A stretch of 19,020 nt of DNA. Origin: Ga0077555 sp031367895 (GTDB taxonomy: Bacteria; Pseudomonadota; Alphaproteobacteria; Rhizobiales; Hyphomicrobiaceae). The stretch is taken from positions 1-19,020 of the forward strand of contig JANLQP010000219.1 in assembly GCA_031367895.1 (NCBI GenBank). Direction: 5' to 3'. Every line of letters starts with the position of its first letter. The first letter of the stretch is position 1. The position numbers and the translations under genes are program-made. A model generated the notes under the pieces. It saw only the letters and a program-made list of their open reading frames with translations, had not been told where the DNA came from and ran no database searches. Positions 7,578-13,916 of the stretch are shown here, piece after piece.

Positions 7578-7970
7578 TCAATTCACGCTGCGTGTGACGA
7601 ACGGGCTATCGAGCGAGAACGCGGGGATCGCCACGTTCATCAGTTTTCCGTCCGGCAATTGCATCTGGTAGCTGCCGACCATGATGCCCGATGGCGTCGT
7701 CAGCGGGCAGCCCGAGGTGTAGGTGAACGCTTGACCGGGCGCCAGTACCGGCGTCTGCCCGACGACGCCCGGGCCGCGCACCGTCTCGAGCTTGCCGTTG
7801 GCATCGGTGATGCGCCACTCGCGCGTCTTCAGCTGCACCTGGACATCGCCGTCGTTGCTGATGTCGACGGTGTAGGACCAGAAGTAATAACTCTCGTCCG
7901 GCAACGACTGCTCTTCGACGTAGGCCGGCGTCACACGCACGCGAACGCCTTTGGTGACCGTTTCGTACAT
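7578..7970 (-). CDS. apaG: ApaG (Co2+/Mg2+ efflux-associated) protein
   Basis: A 130-aa single-domain protein of the ApaG family, a fibronectin-III-like beta sandwich of usual length 125-130 aa. Signature segments are the N-terminal VTKGVRVRVTPAYVEEQS, YYFWSYTVDISNDG, the glycine-rich VRGPGVVGQTPVLAPGQ and YTSGCPLTTPSGIMVGSYQM. The family is linked genetically to Co2+ resistance, Mg2+ efflux and diadenosine tetraphosphate in enterobacteria, but no enzymatic activity is settled. I use ATG 7970; an open frame extends to 8078 but runs through the intergenic hairpins. It follows metZ on the same strand, separated by about 110 bp of palindromic sequence. An apaG-metZ neighbourhood is, as I recall, frequent in Hyphomicrobiales. 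Confidence 0.9.
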   Translation of the reverse strand: MYETVTKGVRVRVTPAYVEEQSLPDESYYFWSYTVDISNDGDVQVQLKTREWRITDANGKLETVRGPGVVGQTPVLAPGQAFTYTSGCPLTTPSGIMVGSYQMQLPDGKLMNVAIPAFSLDSPFVTRSVN

Positions 7971-8002
7971 GACGCAACAACCTTCGTGGTCAAGGTAAGT
8001 AC

Positions 8003-8069
8003 GGTGCCTAGCGTCAGCCTGGCACCTTGGCACCGCTCGAACTCCGGTGTCAGGCTGAAGCCAGACACC
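8003..8069. repeat. Pair of palindromic elements between metZ and apaG
   Basis: Two hairpin-forming sequences lie head to tail. The first has arms GGTGCC (8003-8008) and GGCACC (8021-8026). The second, at 8046-8069, has arms GGTGTC and GACACC with a further GGCT/AGCC pairing inside, interrupted by an A-A mismatch. The two share a GGTGYC...GRCACC plan, which suggests degenerate copies of one extragenic palindrome. Read on the minus strand they follow metZ by about 10-80 nt and could end or attenuate transcription before apaG, though there is no clear T-run after either. Confidence 0.55.
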
Positions 8070-8080
8070 AAACATCATGC

Positions 8081-9310
8081 TTACACCTTAAGCGCTGCAA
8101 TCCCTTGGTCAATGTCGCGGATAAGATCGTCGGTCGCCTCGAGTCCTACGGAAAGCCGCACGAGGCCATCGGAGATGCCAAGTTCGGCCCGCGAGTCCGG
8201 TTTCAGGCGTTGATGCGTGGTCGTTGCCGGATGCGTGATCAGGCTCTTGGCATCGCCTAAATTGTTCGAGAGCCGGATGATCGCGAGGCCATTGAGGAAA
8301 CGGAACGCGGCCGCCTTGCCGCCCGCAAATTCGAACGAGACGAGCGTCGAGCCGCCTTTCATCTGGCGCTTCGCGAGGGCCGCCTGCGGGTGATCCTCGC
8401 GGCCGGGATAGATGACGCGGGTGACGCCCTTCGACTTCTGTCCGGCGAGATGGTTCGCGATCTTGCCGGCGGCGGATGTCTGCGCCTGGACGCGGATGCC
8501 GAGCGTCTCCAGGCCCTTCAGCATCACCCACGCGTTGAACGGGCTCATCGCCCCGCCGGTGTGCTTGTAGAACGGGTGCAGGTAGTCAGTGACGTACTTG
8601 TTCGAGCCGAGCACGATACCGCCAAGCACGCGGCCCTGCCCGTCGATGTGCTTCGTCGCCGAATAGACGACGACGTCGGCGCCCAGTTCCAAAGGCTTCT
8701 GCAGCATCGGCGTCGCGAACACGTTGTCGACAACAACGAGCGCGCCCGCATCATGCGCGATTTCGCACACGGCCTTGATGTCAACCAGGTCGAGACACGG
8801 GTTCGACGGTGTCTCGAAGAAAAAAGCTTTCGTGTTCGGGCGCACAGCCTTCTTCCAGGCATCGATGTCTCGACCGTCGATCAAAGTCGATTGCACGCCG
8901 AATTTGGGGAGCAGATCCTGCACCACGTAAAGGCACGAGCCGAACAGCGCTTTTGCCGCCACGATGTGGTCGCCGGCCTTGAGGAAGCACATCAGCGAGG
9001 CGGAAACGGCTGCCATGCCCGACGCTGTGGCGCGGGCGGCTTCGGCGCCCTCCAGCAGCTTCATGCGCTCCTCGAACATGGCGACAGTCGGGTTCGCATA
9101 GCGCGAGTAGATGAAGCCGCCGGATTCGGTCTTGAACCGCTCCTCGGCCTGCTCAGGGCTGTCGTAGACATAGCCCTGCGTCAGAAACAGCGCTTCCGAG
9201 GTCTCGGCGAACTGCGAGCGCATGGTGCCGCCGTGCACGAGGCGCGTTTCGGGCGCCCACTCGGCCGGGTTTGCCAGTGGCTTCGATTTCGGTTGGCTGG
9301 AATTCGTCAC
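8081..9310 (-). CDS. metZ: O-succinylhomoserine sulfhydrylase
   Basis: A 409-aa member of the Cys/Met metabolism PLP-dependent transsulfuration family. It would make homocysteine from O-succinylhomoserine and sulfide, in methionine biosynthesis. Visible sites: SRYANPT (69-75), ASGMAAVSA (97-105, phosphate binding), ETPSNPCLDL (166-175), the cofactor-ring aspartate D195 in VVVDNVFATP, and the PLP lysine K220 in YSATKHIDGQGRVLGG. Length is typical of MetZ. The start is a GTG at 9310, with GAGGGAG about 9 nt upstream; the next in-frame ATG, at residue 30, would remove a conserved N-terminal segment (TRLVHGG). A SAM-II riboswitch lies about 90 nt upstream, fitting feedback control by SAM. MetY or cystathionine gamma-synthase activity is less likely. 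Confidence 0.92.
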   Translation of the reverse strand: MTNSSQPKSKPLANPAEWAPETRLVHGGTMRSQFAETSEALFLTQGYVYDSPEQAEERFKTESGGFIYSRYANPTVAMFEERMKLLEGAEAARATASGMAAVSASLMCFLKAGDHIVAAKALFGSCLYVVQDLLPKFGVQSTLIDGRDIDAWKKAVRPNTKAFFFETPSNPCLDLVDIKAVCEIAHDAGALVVVDNVFATPMLQKPLELGADVVVYSATKHIDGQGRVLGGIVLGSNKYVTDYLHPFYKHTGGAMSPFNAWVMLKGLETLGIRVQAQTSAAGKIANHLAGQKSKGVTRVIYPGREDHPQAALAKRQMKGGSTLVSFEFAGGKAAAFRFLNGLAIIRLSNNLGDAKSLITHPATTTHQRLKPDSRAELGISDGLVRLSVGLEATDDLIRDIDQGIAALKV

Positions 9311-9399
9311 GCTCGAGCTCCCTCGTCATCCCGTGGGCGAAACCGATCGCCGGGCCTGCTGTTGCCGGCCGCGTCCCACGTGTTCGGGTTGGAACGTAC

Positions 9400-9456
9400 G
9401 GCCCTTTAGCGAGTTGTTTTACGTGGCTGCAAGCCGGCCGGCCAAATCACCACGTC
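9400..9456 (-). ncRNA. SAM-II riboswitch upstream of metZ
   Basis: Read on the minus strand, this segment matches the compact SAM-II architecture found ahead of methionine genes in alphaproteobacteria. ACGTGG (9455-9450) opens the stem, followed by TGATTT (9449-9444). A GC-rich loop ending GGCTTGCAG comes next, then the closing strand CCACGT (9426-9421) pairing perfectly with the first. The tail is AAAACAACTCGCTAAAGGGCC, of which CGCTAAAGGG is the conserved 3' segment. GGCC in the loop can pair with GGGCC at the 3' end (9400-9404), giving the H-type pseudoknot. SAM binding should lower metZ expression. Recognition is by eye, from consensus and gene context. Confidence 0.85.
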
Positions 9457-9467
9457 GTCTGGCGCGG

Positions 9468-9496
9468 AATTAACGCTGCTGTGCGCCCGCCGTCAA
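9468..9496 (-). promoter_or_regulatory. Candidate promoter for the metZ transcript
   Basis: On the minus strand TTGACG (9496-9491) is a good -35 box. Exactly 17 nt later comes TTAATT (9473-9468), a weak -10. A start about 7 nt further would fall near 9460, just ahead of the SAM-II aptamer at 9456, where a riboswitch-controlled transcript should begin. The agreement of spacing with the aptamer boundary is the main support. Confidence 0.5.
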
Positions 9497-9721
9497 TGGC
9501 GTCATCGCATTTCCTCGTATTTGCGCGCCAGCGAACGTCCCGGCAAAACCCAGCGTGATCGCGATTGGCGCAAGAACGGCCCCCCAGACGTTATCATTCA
9601 ACCCTCATCACGCATGCGTGAGACGGGCTAGCCAAGATTGGACCGCTCCCCACTTAGATACAAGCGAGCCCAAAACCGGCCGCTGTTACAAAACCCTAGA
9701 TGATCGCACGGAGATCTCGCC
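9497..9721. other. Divergent intergenic region between metZ control region and repeat-protein gene
   Basis: Together with the riboswitch and promoter this completes a 411-bp gap between metZ and the next gene. It holds no supported gene. Its one striking element is TCACGCATGCGTGA at 9608-9621, a perfect 14-bp palindrome about 100 bp ahead of the small exported-protein gene, which looks like a dimeric-regulator site. A ribosome-binding GGAG lies at about 9709-9712, before the ATG at 9722. I could not place a convincing sigma-70 promoter for the plus-strand gene. Confidence 0.45.
9608..9621. promoter_or_regulatory. Perfect 14-bp palindrome, possible operator
   Basis: TCACGCA followed directly by its reverse complement TGCGTGA. 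There is no spacer and the symmetry stops at the next base on each side. The form suits binding by a two-fold symmetric regulator. It lies between two divergent transcription units, so it might act on either. Which protein binds is unknown. Confidence 0.4.
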
Positions 9722-9970
9722 ATGAAGACCATCGCAATTTCGCTCGTTGCCCTCGGATTGTTCACTGGTGCAGCAAGCGCCAAGGACATCTTTGCCGATA
9801 TCAATTCGACCGCGCCGCGGGACTATTTCGACACCCTCCGCGACTCCGCCCCCCGTTCCCCGTTCGACCAGTTGAACAGCACGGCGCCACGCACATACTT
9901 CGACGACCTGCGCGACTCCGCCCCGCGTACGGACAGCCCGTTCGGCACGCTCCAGGACAGCGCGCCATAA
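9722..9970 (+). CDS. Small exported protein made of tandem 12-residue repeats
   Basis: An 82-aa protein with a clear Sec signal peptide: MKT, a hydrophobic core IAISLVALGLF, then ASA before a cleavage predicted after residue 20. The mature 62 residues are almost entirely five imperfect repeats of about 12 aa: KDIFADINSTAPR (21-33), DYFDTLRDSAPR (34-45), SPFDQLNSTAPR (46-57), TYFDDLRDSAPR (58-69) and TDSPFGTLQDSAP (70-82). The consensus is x-Y/P-F-D-x-L-x-D/S-S/T-A-P-R. Endings alternate STAPR/DSAPR, so the unit may be a 24-aa pair. There are no cysteines. It would be periplasmic or secreted. No function is known to me, though I have a vague memory of similar short APR-repeat proteins in Hyphomicrobiales. 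GGAG about 10 nt before the ATG and a terminator directly after support a monocistronic gene. Confidence 0.8.
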   Translation: MKTIAISLVALGLFTGAASAKDIFADINSTAPRDYFDTLRDSAPRSPFDQLNSTAPRTYFDDLRDSAPRTDSPFGTLQDSAP

Positions 9971-9994
9971 CAACGGAGGTTGTTGACCGTTTGG

Positions 9995-10023
9995 AAGTCC
10001 GGCGGCATGGCGCTGCCGGACTT
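9995..10023 (+). terminator. Rho-independent terminator after the repeat-protein gene
   Basis: AAGTCCGGC (9995-10003) pairs perfectly with GCCGGACTT (10015-10023) around an 11-nt loop, followed by the T-rich TCGTTTGCGTTT. It lies 25 nt after the stop codon and separates the small gene from moaA. Confidence 0.75.
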
Positions 10024-10121
10024 TCGTTTGCGTTTCGCCAGGAGCGCTTTGTGGTGAACGCGACCGAATGATGCTATATGTCGGGCAACACTGCTCCCAA
10101 GTTCAGGACGTCCCACGCGCC

Positions 10122-11129
10122 ATGCCCGTGACCACCTCCATGATCGATCCTTTTGGCCGCCACGTCAGCTACTTGCGCGTCTCGGTGACGGACCGCTGCG
10201 ATTTCCGCTGCGTCTATTGCATGAGCGAGCACATGACCTTCCTGCCGAAGAAGGATCTGCTCTCGCTCGAGGAACTGGATCGGCTCTGCTCGGCGTTCAT
10301 CGACAAGGGCGTCAAGAAGTTGCGCATCACCGGTGGCGAGCCACTGGTGCGGAAGAATATTCTATGGCTGTTCAAGGCGTTGTCGCGCCACCTCGAGTCG
10401 GGCGGTTTGGAGGAGTTGACCCTCACCACGAACGGCAGCCAATTGCCGAAATATGCCGCCGATCTCGCAGCCGTCGGCGTCAAGCGCATCAATGTCTCGC
10501 TCGATACGCTGCAACCGGACCGGTTCCGCGCCATCACGCGCTGGGGGGACTTCTCACAGGTCGTTGCCGGCCTCGAAGCCGCCGAGAAGGCCGGTCTCAA
10601 GGTCAAGATCAATGCCGTCGCGCTGAAAGGCGTCAACGAAGACGAAATGGCGGACCTCGTGCGTTTCGCGCATGGCCGCGGTGCCGATCTGACGCTGATC
10701 GAGACGATGCCGCTCGGCGACATCGATGGCGACCGTACCGACCAGTACCTGCCGCTCTCGATCGTGCGCGCGCGACTGATGGAACAGTTCACGCTCGAGG
10801 ATATCCCGTATCGCACGGGTGGCCCGGCGCGCTACGTCAAGATCAAGGAGACCGGCGGCCGACTCGGCTTCATCACGCCGATGACGCACAACTTCTGCGA
10901 AAGCTGCAACCGCGTCAGGCTGACCTGCACGGGCACACTTTACATGTGCCTTGGCCAGGACGATGCCGCCGACCTGCGTGCGCCACTCCGCGCCAGCTCA
11001 GATGACGCGCTGCTGTCGAAAGCCATCGACGAAGCCATCAGCCGTAAGCCCAAAGGCCACGATTTCATCATCGACCGGCGCACCAAGCGACCGGCCGTCC
11101 AGCGCCACATGAGCGTGACGGGGGGGTAG
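10122..11129 (+). CDS. moaA: GTP 3',8-cyclase (molybdenum cofactor biosynthesis)
   Basis: A 335-aa radical SAM enzyme that, with MoaC, converts GTP to cyclic pyranopterin monophosphate in the first step of molybdenum cofactor synthesis. The N-terminal [4Fe-4S] cluster motif is C26-x3-C30-x2-C33 in DRCDFRCVYC. GTP-binding ITGGEPLVR and the second cluster, C259-x2-C262-x13-C276 in NFCESCNRVRLT...YMC, are present. The protein ends in TGG, the C-terminal double glycine important in MoaA. The start at 10122 (MPVTTSMIDPFGR) is chosen because similarity begins at MIDPFGR; ATG 10068 is also in frame and would add 18 residues of no family likeness, and 10140 is a third option. No other moa gene is adjacent. 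Confidence 0.92.
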   Translation: MPVTTSMIDPFGRHVSYLRVSVTDRCDFRCVYCMSEHMTFLPKKDLLSLEELDRLCSAFIDKGVKKLRITGGEPLVRKNILWLFKALSRHLESGGLEELTLTTNGSQLPKYAADLAAVGVKRINVSLDTLQPDRFRAITRWGDFSQVVAGLEAAEKAGLKVKINAVALKGVNEDEMADLVRFAHGRGADLTLIETMPLGDIDGDRTDQYLPLSIVRARLMEQFTLEDIPYRTGGPARYVKIKETGGRLGFITPMTHNFCESCNRVRLTCTGTLYMCLGQDDAADLRAPLRASSDDALLSKAIDEAISRKPKGHDFIIDRRTKRPAVQRHMSVTGG

Positions 11130-11184
11130 GGGCATGTTCCAACGGCGGCTGCGGCAGCATCGTCCGCCAATCTAAAAGCGAGAC

Positions 11185-11478
11185 ATGGCAATGGCTGATT
11201 TGAGCCTCGAACTTCGCGACCGCGTCAATGCTCTCATCGAGAGTATGCTCCAAGGGCATCGACTGGATAATCTCACGATCTCCGTCTGCGACGACGCGGC
11301 GGGCGATGAAGCGATTTTCATCGACCTTTCTTACAAACTGAGCGGGGATGAGTTCGATCCCACGCTCATCAACAAAATGCGCTCGGCGGTCCGTTTGCTG
11401 CTGGAGCAGAACGGCGACGAGCGCTTCCCCTACATTTGGCACCATCTGCAGGACGGCCAGAGGTTGAAGGTCGCGTGA
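11185..11478 (+). CDS. Unrecognised 97-aa protein, partner of HEPN-like gene
   Basis: A small acidic cytosolic protein with no signal peptide. Its layout is an N-terminal helix (about residues 6-24, LSLELRDRVNALIESMLQG), a beta-hairpin-like middle (NLTISVCDDAAGDEAIFIDLSY), a helix around LINKMRSAVRLLLEQ and a conserved-looking RFPYIWHHLQ near the end. I do not recognise a named family, though short proteins with a D/E-rich FIDLSYK-like strand and an RFPYI motif seem to recur next to HEPN genes. Its TGA overlaps the GTG start of the following gene (GTGA), so the two are coupled. It may be the antidote or regulator of the HEPN protein. An ATG at 11191 (MADL) is an alternative start. Confidence 0.7.
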   Translation: MAMADLSLELRDRVNALIESMLQGHRLDNLTISVCDDAAGDEAIFIDLSYKLSGDEFDPTLINKMRSAVRLLLEQNGDERFPYIWHHLQDGQRLKVA

Positions 11479-11942
11479 CGGACGCAGCCGCCTATATTGT
11501 CACCGCGCGCAAGCTGCTCACAGGCACGCCCACAGAGACCGACGTCAGGAGATCGATCAGCACGGCGTACTATGCGCTGTTCCACCATGCGTGCATACAG
11601 TTCAGCGCAATCGTATTGCGACCTGGCAGCGGCACATACTTGCGGGCGTGGAGTCAGGCCTATCGTTATCTGGATCATGGCCCGGCTCGGCAGCGCTGCA
11701 TCGAAGCTTGCAGGAAGGAACGTAATTTTTCTGCCGGTATCGTCGTTTTCGCGGAGGCATTCATCGATCTGCAACAACGGCGCAATGCGGCCGACTACGA
11801 TCCGATTCCAGTTTTCACGGTCGTCGACGCAAACGCATTGATTGTTAGCGCGGAGGCAGCACTTGCCGCATTCGACGTCGAGCCAGTCGAGGCGCAGCGC
11901 GCGTTCGTCGTGTTCCTCGCTTTGCGCCCGAAGAACAGGTGA
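11475..11942 (+). CDS. HEPN/UPF0332-like domain protein
   Basis: A 155-aa all-helical protein. Residues 25-38, RRSISTAYYALFHH, are the hallmark of UPF0332-type HEPN proteins, and RRNAADYD (102-109) matches their second motif (R-x3/4-ADY) in place of the canonical Rx4-6H. HEPN proteins often act as RNases or as partners of nucleotidyltransferase antitoxins; here the partner is a different 97-aa protein. The start is GTG 11475, overlapping the upstream stop as GTGA; upstream in-frame codons to ATG 11436 lie within the previous gene and add no domain residues. Lack of the canonical Rx4-6H histidine leaves nuclease activity uncertain. No nucleotidyltransferase (MNT) gene is nearby. Confidence 0.75.
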   Translation: MTDAAAYIVTARKLLTGTPTETDVRRSISTAYYALFHHACIQFSAIVLRPGSGTYLRAWSQAYRYLDHGPARQRCIEACRKERNFSAGIVVFAEAFIDLQQRRNAADYDPIPVFTVVDANALIVSAEAALAAFDVEPVEAQRAFVVFLALRPKNR

Positions 11943-11944
11943 CA

Positions 11945-11966
11945 AGCAGACCGGCAGCAGACCGGC
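11945..11966 (+). repeat. Perfect 11-bp tandem duplication
   Basis: AGCAGACCGGC occurs twice in succession, immediately after the stop codon of the HEPN gene. It is too short for a clear role and may be a simple slippage product. Confidence 0.6.
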
Positions 11967-12036
11967 AAATGTTGCAGGTGTGAAAGCCGACACATAGTCT
12001 GCACCGCCATTCGGCGCCAGCTTTGGGGGACAGTGC

Positions 12037-12966
12037 ATGGGGTCAGCGACGGAGCCCGGCAGCGACGAAAGAATTCGCGCGGCGCAAAACCTCCGCGGCA
12101 TCCTGGCGATGGTGGCGGCGTGTGCATCTTTCGCCTGCGGCGACACCATCATGAAGCTGATCGCCGGGTCCGTGCCGACGAGCGAGCTGCTTTTCATCCG
12201 CGGCCTCTTCGTGCTCGGCGGCGCCATTGCGGCGAGCGCATATCTCGGGGCCTTCAGCGTTTTCCATCGCGCGCTGTCGACGGTGATGGCGGCACGCGCC
12301 GGCGGCGACACGATCGGCGCCTGGTCGTTCCAGCTGGCGCTCGCGCGCATGCCCTATGCCGACCTCTCCGCGATCGGCCAGCTGAGCCCGCTGACGATCA
12401 CGGCCGCGTCCGCACTGCTCTTCGCCGAGAAAGTCGGCTGGCGGCGGTGGACGGCAACGGCGATCGGCTTCCTTGGCGTGCTGCTGATCATCCGGCCGGG
12501 CTCGAGCGCCTTCAACTGGTGGGCGCTCGCCGGCATCGCTTCGGTGCTCGGCTCGACGATCCGCGACCTTGCGACCCGCCGCGTCGACCCGAGCGTGCCG
12601 CCGCCGATGATCACGATCTTCTCGGCGGGGCTGACGATCCTGACCAGCCTGATCGTTTCGCACTGGGTCTCGTGGACCTGGCCATCGGCACTGATCGTGT
12701 TCGGCCTGTTTTGTGCGGCGATGTTCTCGCTGTTTGGCCAGTGGTGCACCATCGTCGCTGTTCGCACGGCCGAAATCTCCGCCGTCGTGCCGTTCCGCTA
12801 TTCGATCATCATCTTCGCGATCATCTCGGGCATGACGGTGTTCGGACATTTCCCCGACCCGGTCACGCTCCTCGGCATCGTCATCGTCTGCGCCGCCGGC
12901 CTCTACACGTTCCACCGCGAGCAGACCTTGCGCCGCCTGGCCGCCAAGAAGAGCCGGCCGGCATGA
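12037..12966 (+). CDS. EamA/DMT-family transporter, first of three
   Basis: A 309-aa inner-membrane protein of the drug/metabolite transporter superfamily with two EamA repeats and about ten transmembrane segments. Typical segments are ACASFACGDTIMKLIAG in helix 1, LLFIRGLFVL, the mid-protein VGWRRWTATAIGFLGVLLII ending the first repeat, and AEISAVVPFRYSIIIFAII in the second. Family members move amino acids, purines, sugars or other metabolites; the substrate is unknown. ATG 12037 has GGGGGA about 9 nt upstream. Its TGA overlaps the ATG of the next transporter (ATGA), so it opens a four-gene operon. The tandem repetition of similar but clearly diverged transporters is unusual. Confidence 0.9.
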   Translation: MGSATEPGSDERIRAAQNLRGILAMVAACASFACGDTIMKLIAGSVPTSELLFIRGLFVLGGAIAASAYLGAFSVFHRALSTVMAARAGGDTIGAWSFQLALARMPYADLSAIGQLSPLTITAASALLFAEKVGWRRWTATAIGFLGVLLIIRPGSSAFNWWALAGIASVLGSTIRDLATRRVDPSVPPPMITIFSAGLTILTSLIVSHWVSWTWPSALIVFGLFCAAMFSLFGQWCTIVAVRTAEISAVVPFRYSIIIFAIISGMTVFGHFPDPVTLLGIVIVCAAGLYTFHREQTLRRLAAKKSRPA

Positions 12967-13916
12967 CCGGCAGCACCACGAACGCGGCTCAGCAGCAACG
13001 CAGTCACGGCAGCCAGGGCGCCAGCGGCAATCTGCGCGCTATTGCGGCGATGATGCTGTCGCAGCTCTCCTTCATTTTCAACGACACGCTGATCAAGCTG
13101 GCGACGCGCGAGTTGCCGGGTGGCGAGGCGATCTTCATCCGCGGCGTCTTCGCATTCATGTTCGCGGTGCTGCTGGGCGTGAGCATGGGCGCGCTGAAGC
13201 CCTGGCCGACGCGCGCGACGCTGCCGGTCGTCGGCTGGCGCAATGTCGGCGAGATCGGCTCGACGTTCTTCTACCTGACCGCGCTCTTCCACATGCCGAT
13301 CGGCGACGCCACCGCCATCCTGCAGTTCGTGCCGCTGGCGATCACGGCGGTTGCCGCGGTGTTTCTCGGCGAGCCGGTCGGCTGGAGGCGCTGGCTTGCG
13401 ACGCTCGTCGGCTTCATGGGCGTCATGATCGTGATCCGGCCCGGCACCACCGCCTTCAACGCCTGGTCGCTGCTGGCATTGGCCGGCGTTTTCTTCTCGG
13501 TTCTGCGCGACCTGACGACGCGGCGCATCTCGACCGCGATCCCGACGATTGTGCTGGTCACCATCTCGGCGGGTGTCGTTGCGACCGCGGCGCTGGGCTT
13601 TTTGCTTGTCGAAACGTGGGCACGCCCGTCGCATTGGGCCCTGCTCACTCTCGCGGGTGCGGCCGTGTTCCTGCTCGGCGGCTACTATTTCATCATCGAC
13701 GCCATGCGGCATGGCGAGATCGCGGTCGTGGCGCCGTTCCGGTATTCGGTGATCGTCTGGGCCATTCTGGCCGGCATCCTCATCTTCGGCGAGAAGCCCG
13801 ACAGAACCGCACTGCTCGGCACCGCCATTGTCATTGTCGCCGGCATCTATACGTTCATGCGCGAACGCCGCTTGCGGATCGAGCGGGCGCGCGCAACCGG
13901 GGCAACGAAACCATGA
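12963..13916 (+). CDS. EamA/DMT-family transporter, second of three
   Basis: A 317-aa polytopic membrane protein. The start is the ATG at 12963 inside the ATGA overlap with the preceding gene; the long open frame upstream is the shadow of that gene. An 18-20 residue polar N-terminal tail rich in S/T/Q precedes helix 1 (LRAIAAMMLSQLSFIFNDTL). Repeat signatures are GGEAIFIRGVFAFMF, VGWRRWLATLVGFMGVMIVI, RDLTTRRIS and GEIAVVAPFRYSVIVWAIL. It matches its two neighbours at the WRRW, RDLxTR and APFRYS positions but differs widely elsewhere, so the duplications are old. Substrate unknown; a role coupled to the downstream aldolase is inferred only from the overlap. Confidence 0.9.
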   Translation: MTGSTTNAAQQQRSHGSQGASGNLRAIAAMMLSQLSFIFNDTLIKLATRELPGGEAIFIRGVFAFMFAVLLGVSMGALKPWPTRATLPVVGWRNVGEIGSTFFYLTALFHMPIGDATAILQFVPLAITAVAAVFLGEPVGWRRWLATLVGFMGVMIVIRPGTTAFNAWSLLALAGVFFSVLRDLTTRRISTAIPTIVLVTISAGVVATAALGFLLVETWARPSHWALLTLAGAAVFLLGGYYFIIDAMRHGEIAVVAPFRYSVIVWAILAGILIFGEKPDRTALLGTAIVIVAGIYTFMRERRLRIERARATGATKP

